Assembly (NCBI GenBank): GCA_019415645.1
Contig: DXYV01000018.1
Coordinates: 1-52,020, forward strand
Length of the DNA stretch: 52,020 nucleotides
DNA from: Clostridiales bacterium
GTDB lineage: Bacteria > Bacillota > Clostridia > Oscillospirales > Oscillospiraceae
Direction: 5' to 3'
The notes beneath the pieces are model-generated. The model did no database searches and was not told the DNA's origin. It worked only from the letters and a program-made list of their open reading frames with translations. Positions within the stretch are counted from its first letter, which is position 1. Every line of letters starts with the position of its first letter. Below, piece by piece: positions 33,677 to 41,534 of the stretch. Made by a program: the position numbers and the translations under genes.

Positions 33677-34041
33677 AGCGTCACCCCAAAGTGGGCCAGC
33701 AGGCTGGGAATCCCCCAGACCAGGCCCAGCACGCAGGCCAAGGCGCACACCGCCACCAGAAAGACCGTGTTGACCAGTCCGGCCCGGCTGGGCGACAGCC
33801 GCCAACGGTGGATGGAGACCACGGCCGCGCCGGCGGCGCCGGGAATCAGCAGCAGAGGAGCGGTGCCGGTGAGGGTCTCCGCGGTGGCAATCATGTACGT
33901 GGTGGCCAGGACGATAATGACCATGTAGGCCAGACCCACCCAGGCCGCCGCCCGTTTTTCAAAAGAGGCGGGGGTGTAGGCGGGCTTCTGAGGCTCCTGC
34001 TCGGGGGAACCGCCGGAGGGGGAGGTTGAATGGTCGGTCAT
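33673..34041 (-). CDS. three-TM membrane protein, unknown
   Basis: 122 aa: a polar, Pro/Ser-rich N-terminus (about 35 aa), then membrane segments at about 36-56 (VGLAYMVIIVLATTYMIATA), 62-78 (TAPLLLIPGAAGAAVVS) and 93-113 (LVNTVFLVAVCALACVLGLVWG). ATG 34041 has AAGGAG 6 nt upstream. It is coupled to rsmG by a 4-nt overlap. I do not recognise the family; such proteins next to rsmG are common in this group. Confidence 0.75.
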   Translation of the reverse strand: MTDHSTSPSGGSPEQEPQKPAYTPASFEKRAAAWVGLAYMVIIVLATTYMIATAETLTGTAPLLLIPGAAGAAVVSIHRWRLSPSRAGLVNTVFLVAVCALACVLGLVWGIPSLLAHFGVTL

Positions 34042-34121
34042 ATTGCGCTCCTTTTTATCAGGTAAAAGAAAACAGAGGGGGAAATGGATGCCGGGCATAC
34101 GTTCCGGGGAGGATACCCTGG

Positions 34122-34577
34122 TTACGCCTTTTTTTCGCGGCTCTCCTTCAGCAGGTCGCGAATCTCCATCAGCAGCTTCTCCTCATTGGAGGGTTCAGGC
34201 GGGGCCGACGGCGCGGCGGTCGCCTCTGCCTCTTTTTTTCGGCGGAGCCGGTTGAAGGCTTTCACGATGCAGAACACCACAAGGGCCATAATGAGGAAGT
34301 TGATGACCGCGTTCAGAAAATTGCCGTAATTGAGGGTGTTGGGCGTGTCGCTTACCACGCCGAACAGGTTGGGCAGGGTCACCTTCATGGCGGAGAAGTC
34401 CACGCCACCCAGGAAAATGGAGACGATGGGCATGATGAGGTCGGAGGTCACCGAGCTGGTAATGGTAGAGAAGGCGCCGCCGATGATGACACCGACGGAC
34501 AGGTCCAGAACGTTGCCCCGGGCGATGAATTCCCGGAATTCGCTCCAGAATCCCTTCTTGTTGGCTTTTTTTGACAT
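34122..34577 (-). CDS. mscL: large-conductance mechanosensitive channel MscL
   Basis: A 151-aa channel: N-terminal helix (SEFREFIARGNVLDLSVGVIIGGAFSTITSSVTSDLIMPIVSIF, first pore helix with the G-x-x-x-G pattern), a periplasmic loop, a second helix (AVINFLIMALVVFCIVKAFNRLRRKKE) and the cytosolic C-terminal helix (NEEKLLMEIRDLLKES). It opens on membrane tension to release osmolytes. Length is normal plus a short charged linker. Confidence 0.96.
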   Translation of the reverse strand: MSKKANKKGFWSEFREFIARGNVLDLSVGVIIGGAFSTITSSVTSDLIMPIVSIFLGGVDFSAMKVTLPNLFGVVSDTPNTLNYGNFLNAVINFLIMALVVFCIVKAFNRLRRKKEAEATAAPSAPPEPSNEEKLLMEIRDLLKESREKKA

Positions 34578-34623
34578 AATTGGATTCCTTTCTGTTGCGA
34601 TGAGACAGCGCGCCGCTTAACGC

Positions 34624-35688
34624 TTAAATCAGCCACTGCCGGACCACTGGGATTCGCCGGAGGATCAGATAAACCAGCAGGCTGCCCGCCAGCATAAGCG
34701 CCACGGTCAGGGGAACGGCCAGGGCGGGATGGAACATCAGGGCGCTGATTCCATGGTCACTCAGAGTATAGAGGAAGAACACATGGACCAGATAGATACA
34801 GAAGGAGGCCTTGGACAGCCAGGCAGAGCCGGTCAGGGGGGGCCTGCCCCGCAGGCCGGCGAAGGCCGCGCCGCAGATGCCCGCTGCCATCAGGGCCACG
34901 CCGACGGTGTTGCCGTTCAACGGCGTAACATTGAGCGCCCCGTCCAGCAGGCTGGCGCCTATGGTGCCGCCATACGTAAGGGCGAAGCCCAGCGCCCCCA
35001 GCGCAGCCCAGAGCTTCCACCGGCCGGCATATTGCCGCAGGTACCACCCCAGCAGGCCGTAGCCCACGGAGGCATAGGTCAGGTTCAGGGCCCACTGAGC
35101 GGGAATCCCATTGAGCAGGGTAAAGGGCCACAGGGGCTTGACCGTGGGATAGACGATGCCCAGCAGGAACCAGATTCCCAGCAGGTATTCCAGGGCCTTT
35201 TTGTCCGCGTGGGCGGCAATCAGCCGTGTGGCAGGGAGGAGGGCGTACACCAGCAGCGTGATGTGCAGGTAGTAGAAATGGAACTCATGCTGGAAGGTGA
35301 GCACTTCCTTGATTCCCTGAATCAGCGTGGCGGACGACAGGGTGTGGGCGCACAGCAGGCCGAATACTTTATACACCATGGCCCAGAAGAACAGGGCGGC
35401 CAGGATACGCAGGACATTTTTCCCGTACAGCTTTTTCAGCGGCAGATCCCGCTGCGGGTCCAGCAGCAGCGCGCCGCTGCAAATCAGAAAGATGGGTACG
35501 CTGGCCCGGGAGATACTGCCCCAGAACAGGCCCCACAGCCAGGGAGAGGAGCCCAGGGGCAGATAGTAGGAGCTGGTGGAGGCGTGGATGAACAGCACGC
35601 CGAGGATGGCGAAGGTCTTGAGGAAGTCCACGGCCCCGTTCCGCCGGGACGGCGGCCCAGCATGACCGGAGAGGTTCCGGCCGATCAT
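34624..35688 (-). CDS. acyltransferase 3 family membrane protein
   Basis: 354 aa with about ten membrane segments and the acyltransferase-3 opening (RRNGAVDFLKTFAILGVLFIHASTSSYYLPLGSSPWLWGLFWGSISRASVPIFLICSGALLL). The H in LFIHAS matches the family catalytic His. It likely moves acyl groups onto a surface sugar or other envelope molecule; the substrate is unknown. ATG overlaps the serS stop by 4 nt, so it is coupled to serS. Confidence 0.85.
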   Translation of the reverse strand: MIGRNLSGHAGPPSRRNGAVDFLKTFAILGVLFIHASTSSYYLPLGSSPWLWGLFWGSISRASVPIFLICSGALLLDPQRDLPLKKLYGKNVLRILAALFFWAMVYKVFGLLCAHTLSSATLIQGIKEVLTFQHEFHFYYLHITLLVYALLPATRLIAAHADKKALEYLLGIWFLLGIVYPTVKPLWPFTLLNGIPAQWALNLTYASVGYGLLGWYLRQYAGRWKLWAALGALGFALTYGGTIGASLLDGALNVTPLNGNTVGVALMAAGICGAAFAGLRGRPPLTGSAWLSKASFCIYLVHVFFLYTLSDHGISALMFHPALAVPLTVALMLAGSLLVYLILRRIPVVRQWLI

Positions 35689-36989
35689 TTCTTGGGGATC
35701 AGGACCTCTTTGCCTCCCATGTAGGGCTGGAGGACCTTGGGAATTTTCACGCTGCCGTCAGGCTGGAGGTTGTTTTCCAGCAGGGCGATGAGCATGCGGG
35801 GGGGCGCCACGCAGGTGTTGTTCAGGGTGTGGGCCAGGTAGTTCTTGCCGTCCTCGCCGCGGTAGCGGATCTTCAGGCGGCGGGCCTGGGCGTCGCCCAG
35901 GTTGGAGCAGGAGCAGACCTCGAAATACTTCTGCTGACGGGGGGACCAGGCCTCAATGTCGCAGGACTTCACCTTCAGGTCGGCCAGGTCGCCGGAGCAG
36001 CACTCCAGCTGGCGCACGGGAATGTCGAAATTGCGGAAGAGCTCCACGGAATACCGCCACATCTTCTCATACCAGGCCATGGAGTCCTCGGGCTTACAGA
36101 CCACGATCATCTCCTGCTTTTCAAACTGGTGGATGCGGTAGACGCCCCGCTCCTCAATGCCGTGAGAGCCCTTTTCCTTGCGGAAGCAGGGGGAGTAGGA
36201 GGTCAGGGTCTGGGGCAGCTTCTCCTCGGGGAGGATCTGGTCGATGAACCGGCCGATCATGGAGTGCTCGGAGGTGCCGATCAGATACAGGTCCTCGCCC
36301 TCAATCTTGTACATCATGGCGTCCATGTCGGTCTGGCTCATCACGCCCTCCACCACGTTGCCGTGGATCATGAAGGGGGGGATGCAGTAGGTGAAGCCCT
36401 TGTCGATCATAAAGTCGCGGCCATAGGCCAGCACGGCCTCGTGGAGGCGGGCGATGTCGCCCAGCAGGTAGTAGAAGCCCGCGCCCGCCACCCGGCCGGC
36501 GGCGTCCATGTCGATTCCGTCAAAAGACTCCATGATCTGGGTGTGGTAGGGAATCTCGTAATCAGGCACCACGGGCTCGCCGAAGCGCTGGACCTCCACG
36601 TTGTGGGAGTCGTCGGGGCCGATGGGCACGGAAGGATCGATGATCTGGGGGATGACCAGCATGATTTTGTGGATCTCCTTGGCCAGCTCGTCCTCCCGCT
36701 GCTCCAGCGCGGCCAGGCGCTCGGCCTCGGCCACCACTTTGGCCTTCAGGGCCTCGGCCTCCTCCTTCTTGGAGGGGTCCTTCTTGGACTGGCCCATGAG
36801 GATGCCCACCTGTTTGGACAGGGAATTGCGCTCCGCGCGCAGGGCCTGGGCTTCGGCCATGACAGAGCGGTTTTCCGCGTCCAGGGCAATGACCTGGTCC
36901 ACCAGGGGGAGCTTTTCGTCCTGGAACTTCTTTTTGATGTTTTCCCGCACCAGATCGGGGTTTTCACGAATCAGTTTGATGTCGAGCAT
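35685..36989 (-). CDS. serS: seryl-tRNA synthetase
   Basis: A 434-aa class II enzyme. N-terminal tRNA-binding coiled coil (LDIKLIRENPDLVRENIKKKF ... AEAQALRAERNSLSKQVGILMGQSKKD), motif 2 (PCFRKEKGSHGIEERGVYRIHQFEKQEMIV) and motif 3 (NNTCVAPPRMLIALLENN). The TTTE-like motif is here GTSEHSMIG. ATG 36989 has AGGTG about 10 nt upstream; GTG 36998 is too near the ribosome site. The carboxy end couples to the acyltransferase gene. Confidence 0.97.
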   Translation of the reverse strand: MLDIKLIRENPDLVRENIKKKFQDEKLPLVDQVIALDAENRSVMAEAQALRAERNSLSKQVGILMGQSKKDPSKKEEAEALKAKVVAEAERLAALEQREDELAKEIHKIMLVIPQIIDPSVPIGPDDSHNVEVQRFGEPVVPDYEIPYHTQIMESFDGIDMDAAGRVAGAGFYYLLGDIARLHEAVLAYGRDFMIDKGFTYCIPPFMIHGNVVEGVMSQTDMDAMMYKIEGEDLYLIGTSEHSMIGRFIDQILPEEKLPQTLTSYSPCFRKEKGSHGIEERGVYRIHQFEKQEMIVVCKPEDSMAWYEKMWRYSVELFRNFDIPVRQLECCSGDLADLKVKSCDIEAWSPRQQKYFEVCSCSNLGDAQARRLKIRYRGEDGKNYLAHTLNNTCVAPPRMLIALLENNLQPDGSVKIPKVLQPYMGGKEVLIPKK

Positions 36990-37015
36990 GAAAATCACTC
37001 ACCTAACTACAATAG

Positions 37016-37050
37016 AATGAAGAATGAACAATTTGCAATTTACAATGGGA
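37016..37050. repeat. 7-bp tandem repeat, 5 units
   Basis: AATGAAG, AATGAAC, AATTTGC, AATTTAC, AATGGGA just upstream of serS; same family as at 3071. Confidence 0.7.
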
Positions 37051-37452
37051 ATGGGCGCGGCTCGGGTGATTCCGGATTGCGTCCGGGTTGCGGCCCTCGA
37101 TCGTTTCGTCCGTAGGGGGCCGATGTCCACATCGGCTCTTTTCCGGGGGAACGTTTCGACGCTGACGCCCCCAGGTTTTGCTCCCCGGGGGATACTTCCA
37201 ATAAGGGGGGCCGCAGCCCCCCTTATGTTTGGTCGCTTCAAGGGGGTGGTCCTTAGGCGGGGGGAAATCGAAATCCCCCCGCTTAAGCGTGTCTTTGGTT
37301 CCTTTCTGCACGAGCAGAAAGGAACACTAGCGTAGAGCACCTATACCAGGGGCGATGTGAACAGTGTGGCCCTCAGGCCGCCTTTTGCAGCGCAACCGCC
37401 GCACAGCGGCGGCACTTGGCGCGGAGATTGGCCCCTAGGGTGCACTTCACGG

Positions 37453-37483
37453 CTCAGCGCTTCCTGCTTGTTTCACGTGAAAC
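37453..37483. repeat. left arm of a 31-bp inverted repeat flanking parAB
   Basis: 31 nt identical, in inverted orientation, to 39900-39930. Contains the D-block end (CTCAGCGCTTCC) and a parS core. Confidence 0.9.
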
Positions 37484-37484
37484 G
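37469..37484. promoter_or_regulatory. parS: parS centromere site (left)
   Basis: TGTTTCACGTGAAACG: 15 of 16 match to the parS consensus, core 14 nt exact. Lies 14 nt beyond the stop of the coiled-coil gene. Confidence 0.92.
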
Positions 37485-37497
37485 TTCATCCACGGAC

Positions 37498-38100
37498 CTA
37501 TTCTTCTTCACGCACACCCAAGGTGTCCAGCACGGCCTGATAGCGCGCCGAGAAGGTGGGAAGGACAGAGTCTCCATCGGAGGAGGTCAGGTTCTTGTCC
37601 AGTGCGGCATAGATCGCCGACAGATTGCCGGACTCGTTGAGAAGAGTCTGGGCTTCCTCTGTTTGGCCAGCCTCGCACAGATATTCCAGCCGTTCCAACA
37701 GCAAGACATGGTCCAACTGGTTGGAGATCTCATCCCGGGCGTCGGTCAGGCCCTGATTTTCCTGTTCCAGCTGGTCCTGCTTGGTTTCGGCCTGGGAGAG
37801 GGATTCCTCTGCCTGCGCCAGCTGCTGCCGCAGGCTTTGATTCTCATCCAGAAGCTCATCAAGAGACTCGAAGGTGGTCACCGTGTCCCGCAGGCTGCCG
37901 AGGGCGGCCTCGCTGGTGCGCTGCTGCATGAAATAGGCCAGCAGGAGCAGCAGGAACGCGGCGGCAAACAGAATGGCCAGATAGATAAAGACCGACTGCT
38001 TCTTGCGGTTGGAAGATTTGGGAGATTCCGCGTGGGGCGGCGAGGAATCCGAAGGGGGAGAGGCGGGATCCGGCGTCAGGGGCTGCTTGTCCTCGCTCAT
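37498..38100 (-). CDS. membrane-anchored coiled-coil protein of the parAB operon
   Basis: A 200-aa protein: Pro/Ser-rich polar N-terminus (SEDKQPLTPDPASPPSDSSPPHAESPKSSNRKK), one membrane helix near residues 37-58 (SVFIYLAILFAAAFLLLLLAYFM), then a long coiled coil (LDELLDENQSLRQQLAQAEESLSQAETKQDQLEQENQGLTDARDEISNQLDHVLLLERLEYL) and a TPR-like or helical end (EEAQTLLNESGNLSAIYAALDKNL). It overlaps parB by 4 nt (ATGA), so it is made together with the segregation machinery. Family unknown; a role in tethering the origin to membrane is only a guess. Confidence 0.82.
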   Translation of the reverse strand: MSEDKQPLTPDPASPPSDSSPPHAESPKSSNRKKQSVFIYLAILFAAAFLLLLLAYFMQQRTSEAALGSLRDTVTTFESLDELLDENQSLRQQLAQAEESLSQAETKQDQLEQENQGLTDARDEISNQLDHVLLLERLEYLCEAGQTEEAQTLLNESGNLSAIYAALDKNLTSSDGDSVLPTFSARYQAVLDTLGVREEE

Positions 38101-38990
38101 GGAGCTTCCTCCTTCCCGGATCGCTTGGGCAGGGACTCCAGCAGATCCAGCAGAGCGTTCAAGTCGTCCACGTCGTAGAATTCCAGCTCCAGCTTACCCT
38201 TTTTTTTGCCGCTATGGATGGAGACCTTGCGGCCAAAACGGGAGGAGAGGCTCTTTTCCACTTCTTTAATATAGATGTGGTTAGGGTCTGCCGCTTTTGC
38301 CGGCTTTTCCGGCACCGTCAGGGTAAAGGTCTTGGCTTTTTCCTCTGCCTGGCGGACTGACAGGCCGTTCTTCACCAGGTATTCGGCAAAGGCCAGCTGG
38401 GTCTCCTCTCCGTCCTTGACCGCCAGGACCGCCCGGGCGTGACCGGCGGAAAGCAGGCCGTCCTCCACCAGGGGGCGCACCCCCTGGGGCAGCGCCAGCA
38501 GGCGCAGGGCGTTGGCCACGGCGGGACGGGATTTGCCCATGCGCTGGGCGACCTCCTCCTGGGTCATGCCGTATTCCTTCATGAGGACCTCATAGCCCTC
38601 CGCTTCCTCCATGGGGTTCAAGTCCTCCCGCTGGAGGTTTTCGATCAGGCCCAGTTCCATGACCTTGCGGTCGTCCGCCTCGATGATGACCACCGGCACC
38701 TCGGCCAGGCCGGCCAGCTTGGCCGCCCGCCAGCGGCGCTCGCCGGCGATGATCTGATAATAGCCGGATGCCAGCCGCCGGACGGTGAGCGGCTGGATAA
38801 TGCCGTGCTCCCGGATGGAGTCGGCCAGATCATGGAGAGCCTCGTCGTCAAAATGCTTGCGGGGCTGATTGAGGCCGGGTTCCACCTGGGAAATGGGAAG
38901 ATAGAGGGAGCCGCCCTCCTGTTCCTGAAGCGCCGCATCTCCCATAAGCGCGCCCAGGCCCTTGCCCAGGCCACGTGATTTGCTTGCCAT
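38097..38990 (-). CDS. parB: chromosome partitioning protein ParB (Spo0J)
   Basis: A 297-aa CTPase that loads at parS and spreads. N-terminus SKSRGLGKGLGALMGD (the L-G-x-G-L-x-x-L Soj-activating motif), CTP-binding core (EHGIIQPLTVRRLASGYYQIIAGERRWRAAKLAGL; box GERRWRA), NLQREDLNPMEEAEGYEVLM, the parS-reading helix-turn-helix (MTQEEVAQRMGKSRPAVANALRLLALP) and a C-terminal dimer domain. ATG 38990 follows AAGGAA; it lies 28 nt after parA. Two parS sites flank this operon. Confidence 0.96.
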   Translation of the reverse strand: MASKSRGLGKGLGALMGDAALQEQEGGSLYLPISQVEPGLNQPRKHFDDEALHDLADSIREHGIIQPLTVRRLASGYYQIIAGERRWRAAKLAGLAEVPVVIIEADDRKVMELGLIENLQREDLNPMEEAEGYEVLMKEYGMTQEEVAQRMGKSRPAVANALRLLALPQGVRPLVEDGLLSAGHARAVLAVKDGEETQLAFAEYLVKNGLSVRQAEEKAKTFTLTVPEKPAKAADPNHIYIKEVEKSLSSRFGRKVSIHSGKKKGKLELEFYDVDDLNALLDLLESLPKRSGKEEAP

Positions 38991-39018
38991 ACGGTTCCTT
39001 CTTTCTGGTTGGATTGAA

Positions 39019-39795
39019 TCAGCGCCTGCTGCCGGCAACCGGATTCTTGCCCAGCACCTCGGCGGCCAGAGCGGTATAGGCCTCGGCGCCCCGGGAGAGA
39101 CTGTCGTAAGCGGTCACCGGCTTGCCGTGGCTGGGCGCCTCGGACAGGCGGATGTTGCGGGGGATGACGCTGGCGTAGACCTTGCCCGGGAAGTGGCGCT
39201 TGACCTCCTCCGCTACCTGCATGGAGAGATTGGTGCGGCCATCGTACATGGTCAGGACCACGCCCTCCAGCTCCAACTTGGGATTGAGGGAGCGCTTGGC
39301 CAGCCGCACCGTATAGAGCAGGTCGCTGAGCCCCTCCAGCGCATAGTATTCACACTGGACCGGCACCAAAAGGGTGTCCGCCGCACACAGAGCGTCCAGG
39401 GTGAGCAGCTCCAGGGAAGGGGGGCAGTCGATGAGAATGAAATCATATTGGTCGGCCAGAGTGGCCAGCGCGTCCTTCAGACGGTATTCCCGCCGGTCCA
39501 TACCGATCAGCTCCACCGTAGCCCCGGACAGGGCCTTGTTGGCGGGCATCACGTCCGCCCACTGGGTGTGGACCACAGCACGGGCGGGCTGTGCGCCATT
39601 GATGAGTACGTCATAAATGGTGGGAGAGACGGCTGTCTTGTCCACGCCGAAACCAGAGGTGGCGTTGCCCTGGGGATCAAAGTCGCATACTAAGACCTTG
39701 CAGCCCAGAGCCGTCAGGGCGGCGGCCAGATTGACGCAGGTGGTGGTTTTTCCCACGCCGCCCTTTTGGTTGACGATTGCGATGGTTTTCGCCAT
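39019..39795 (-). CDS. parA: chromosome partitioning ATPase ParA (Soj)
   Basis: A 258-aa ATPase with deviant Walker A KGGVGKTTT (residues 11-19), CDFDPQGNATSGFGV, and Walker B FILIDCPPSLELLTLDAL. Partner of ParB; in Bacillus Soj also regulates DnaA. ATG 39795 gives the usual N-terminus AKTIAIVNQKGG; the longer frame to 40218 runs through a promoter, parS and repeat DNA and is rejected. A sigma-A promoter is at 39844-39872. Confidence 0.97.
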   Translation of the reverse strand: MAKTIAIVNQKGGVGKTTTCVNLAAALTALGCKVLVCDFDPQGNATSGFGVDKTAVSPTIYDVLINGAQPARAVVHTQWADVMPANKALSGATVELIGMDRREYRLKDALATLADQYDFILIDCPPSLELLTLDALCAADTLLVPVQCEYYALEGLSDLLYTVRLAKRSLNPKLELEGVVLTMYDGRTNLSMQVAEEVKRHFPGKVYASVIPRNIRLSEAPSHGKPVTAYDSLSRGAEAYTALAAEVLGKNPVAGSRR

Positions 39796-39843
39796 GGTAG
39801 AGTTCCGCCTTTCCGTAAGAGATAGTTTGGCACGGCAACCTCT

Positions 39844-39872
39844 ATTATAAACAAAGCGGAGACGCATTTCAA
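39844..39872 (-). promoter_or_regulatory. sigma-A promoter of parA-parB
   Basis: Minus strand: TTGAAA, 17-nt spacer, TATAAT. Confidence 0.82.
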
Positions 39873-39875
39873 CTG

Positions 39876-39889
39876 TTTTCCCCGGAAAA
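39876..39889. promoter_or_regulatory. Noc-box-like site upstream of parA
   Basis: TTTTCCCCGGAAAA differs by one base from the Noc site (A/T)TTTCCCGGGAAA(A/T). It lies 3 nt upstream of the parA -35 and 9 nt from parS. Confidence 0.4.
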
Positions 39890-39898
39890 GAAGGGGGA

Positions 39899-39914
39899 TG
39901 TTTCACGTGAAACA
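39899..39914. promoter_or_regulatory. parS: parS centromere site (right)
   Basis: TGTTTCACGTGAAACA: exact consensus palindrome, upstream of parA. Confidence 0.95.
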
Positions 39915-40400
39915 AGCAGGAAGCGCTGAGGCGTAATGCGTAGCGCGGATGGACCGGAGCGAGGGCGAGCGCAGGGGTGCGGAGCACCCCGTAGACCAGC
40001 CCGAGTCGAAGGGAAGCCGCGCGTTGCGCATAGGCGAAGCGTGACAGGAAGAAGCGGTGAGCCGTCGTGAGCACCCGTAGGGGTCGATGCCCACATCGAC
40101 CCTGGTGCCGTGATACCCTCCGGGGGGTTCCTTTCTGCTCGTGCAGAAAGGAACCAAAGACACGCTCAGGAGGGGGATTTCGTATTCCCCCTCCTGAGAA
40201 CCACCCCCCACCGACCAAGCACGAGGGGGGCTGCGGCCCCCCTCATTGGAAGTATCCCCCCGGGGAACGAAACTTGGGAGAGTCAGCATTGGAACGTCCC
40301 ACCGGGGGAAAGGTGGCTGGCCAAAGGCCGGACGGATAAAGGGAATGCCGCCAGTTCTGCCGTGTGCTTGTAGGGGCCGATGCCCTCATCGGCCCGTTGC
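39900..40400 (-). repeat. interspersed mosaic repeat, copy R5 (reverse), with the right arm of the inverted repeat
   Basis: Read on the minus strand it repeats the order of R4: hairpin P3 GGGCCGATG/CATCGGCCC (40374-40395), C-block with AT-rich P0 stem (40203-40265), P1 CTCAGGAGG/CCTCCTGAG (40165-40198), P2 GTTCCTTTCTGC/GCAGAAAGGAAC (40127-40154), P3-like GGGTCGATG/CATCGACCC (40081-40102), D (40050), E (39950-40043), D with parS (39900-39930). No gene from 39796 to 40566. Confidence 0.88.
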
Positions 40401-40504
40401 TCCCTCGAAAGTGGAAGGGGGGAAATCCGGGGGAAGGCTTCCCACACCGCACCAGATTAGCCGCACCTGGTGGGGCCCACCAAGCACGGGACGCCGCCCG
40501 ACAA

Positions 40505-40534
40505 GAAAAAAACGCGGAGTCCGCAGACTCCGCG
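40505..40534 (-). terminator. intrinsic terminator after noc
   Basis: Minus strand: CGCGGAGTC, loop TGCG, GACTCCGCG, then a run of seven T. Confidence 0.88.
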
Positions 40535-40566
40535 CCAGAGAGACAGATCAGATGATAAGGTTCGAC

Positions 40567-41361
40567 TCACGCCTTAGGAATATGGATGGTGAGCAGGATC
40601 TCCTCTTCGGTCTCCTCCCGGCCGCAGCGGGCCCTGACCCCCGCCGCATTCATAATGGACAGGCCGCGGGAGACCGTGTTGAGAAAAAGCCGCACGTCCT
40701 TCAGCAGATAGGTGGGCCGGCACTTGCGGGGCTTGGGCTGGAGCAGGCTTTCCACATAGGCCTCCGTCTGCGCCACATTGAGCCCCTGTCGCAAAACATG
40801 TTCCGCCGCCGTCCGCTGAGCCTGGGGGGTATCCAGCCGAAGCAGGGCCCGGGCGTGCCGCTCCGTACAGCCGCCGTCCCGCAGGGCGGCTAGCACGTCA
40901 GAGGGCAGCCGCAGCAGCCGCAGTTTGTTGGCCACCGCAGACTGGGATTTGCCGATGCGCTGGGCGGCCTCCTCCTGGGAGAGACCACAGGTGACGATGA
41001 GCTTGTCCAGCGCCAAAGCCTCCTCCCAGAAATCCAGATCCTGGCGCTGAACATTTTCCACCAGTGCCAGCAGAGTGGATTTTGCCTCATCGGCCTGAAT
41101 GACCAGGCAGGGCACCGTCTCCAGGCCAGCCTGCGCCGCCGCACGCAGCCGCCGTTCGCCCGCCACCAGTTCCCAGCCGTGTTCCAGCGCCCGCACGGTC
41201 AGCGGCTGCAAAATACCCACCTGAGCGATGGAGCTGGCCAGCTCGTCCAGTTCCGCCGGCGAAAATGTCCGCCGGGGCTGATTGGGATTTGGCGCGATCC
41301 CGTCAATGGGAAGCTGAAGCACCTGGGGTGTCTCTGCCGTCCGTTTCCCGAAGAATGCCAT
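40567..41361 (-). CDS. noc: nucleoid occlusion protein Noc (ParB paralogue)
   Basis: A 264-aa ParB-family protein that blocks division over the nucleoid. N-terminus MAFFGKR, the CTP-binding core (AELDELASSIAQVGILQPLTVRALEHGWELVAGERRLRAAAQAGL; box GERRLRA), NVQRQDLDFWEEALALDKLI and helix-turn-helix (LSQEEAAQRIGKSQSAVANKLRLLRLP). N-terminus resembles the short amphipathic membrane anchor of Noc, but is shorter. ATG 41361 has AAGGAGG 6 nt upstream. Assignment as Noc rather than a second ParB is from the adjacent parAB and sequence type. Confidence 0.88.
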   Translation of the reverse strand: MAFFGKRTAETPQVLQLPIDGIAPNPNQPRRTFSPAELDELASSIAQVGILQPLTVRALEHGWELVAGERRLRAAAQAGLETVPCLVIQADEAKSTLLALVENVQRQDLDFWEEALALDKLIVTCGLSQEEAAQRIGKSQSAVANKLRLLRLPSDVLAALRDGGCTERHARALLRLDTPQAQRTAAEHVLRQGLNVAQTEAYVESLLQPKPRKCRPTYLLKDVRLFLNTVSRGLSIMNAAGVRARCGREETEEEILLTIHIPKA

Positions 41362-41382
41362 AAAAAGCCCTCCTTTTGGTAA

Positions 41383-41391
41383 ATTATACCA
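41383..41391 (-). promoter_or_regulatory. extended -10 promoter of noc
   Basis: Minus strand TGGTATAAT about 20 nt before the noc start; no clear -35. Confidence 0.45.
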
Positions 41392-41430
41392 CAAAGAAAG
41401 GGCGGGAAATGGCGAAAAACGGGGAGAGAG

Positions 41431-41458
41431 AATGGACAATGAACAATGAAGAATGAAA
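41431..41458. repeat. 7-bp tandem repeat, 4 units
   Basis: AATGGAC, AATGAAC, AATGAAG, AATGAAA, next to the terminator at 41461. Confidence 0.75.
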
Positions 41459-41460
41459 AT

Positions 41461-41503
41461 AAGAAAGAAGCAGGAACCGCTGCGCGGTTCCTGCTTCTTT
41501 CTT
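41461..41503. terminator. 20-bp perfect hairpin terminator, bidirectional
   Basis: AAGAAAGAAGCAGGAACCGC, loop TGC, and its exact complement. It ends the YitT gene on the minus strand and is flanked on both sides by heptamer repeats. Confidence 0.85.
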
Positions 41504-41524
41504 AATTAAAATTGTAAATTGTCC
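41504..41524. repeat. 7-bp tandem repeat, 2-3 units, opposite strand
   Basis: Minus strand AATTTAC, AATTTTA after GGAC; same family as at 3071. Confidence 0.5.
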
Positions 41525-41534
41525 CTGGTGCTTC

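Larger units (their letters stand above)
37105..37484 (+). repeat. interspersed mosaic repeat, copy R4 (ends with parS)
   Basis: In order: hairpin P3 GGGCCGATG/CATCGGCTC (37117-37138), C-block (37187-37235), P1 stem CTTAGGCGG ... CCGCTTAAG with one G-T pair (37252-37287), P2 GTTCCTTTCTGC/GCAGAAAGGAAC (37298-37325), B-block (37355-37440), D-block, then parS. It covers the gap 36990-37497. Confidence 0.88.

Noticed and set aside
39796..40218. N-terminal extension of parA
   Set aside because: Runs through a sigma-A promoter, parS and repeat DNA; the ATG at 39795 gives the normal ParA start.
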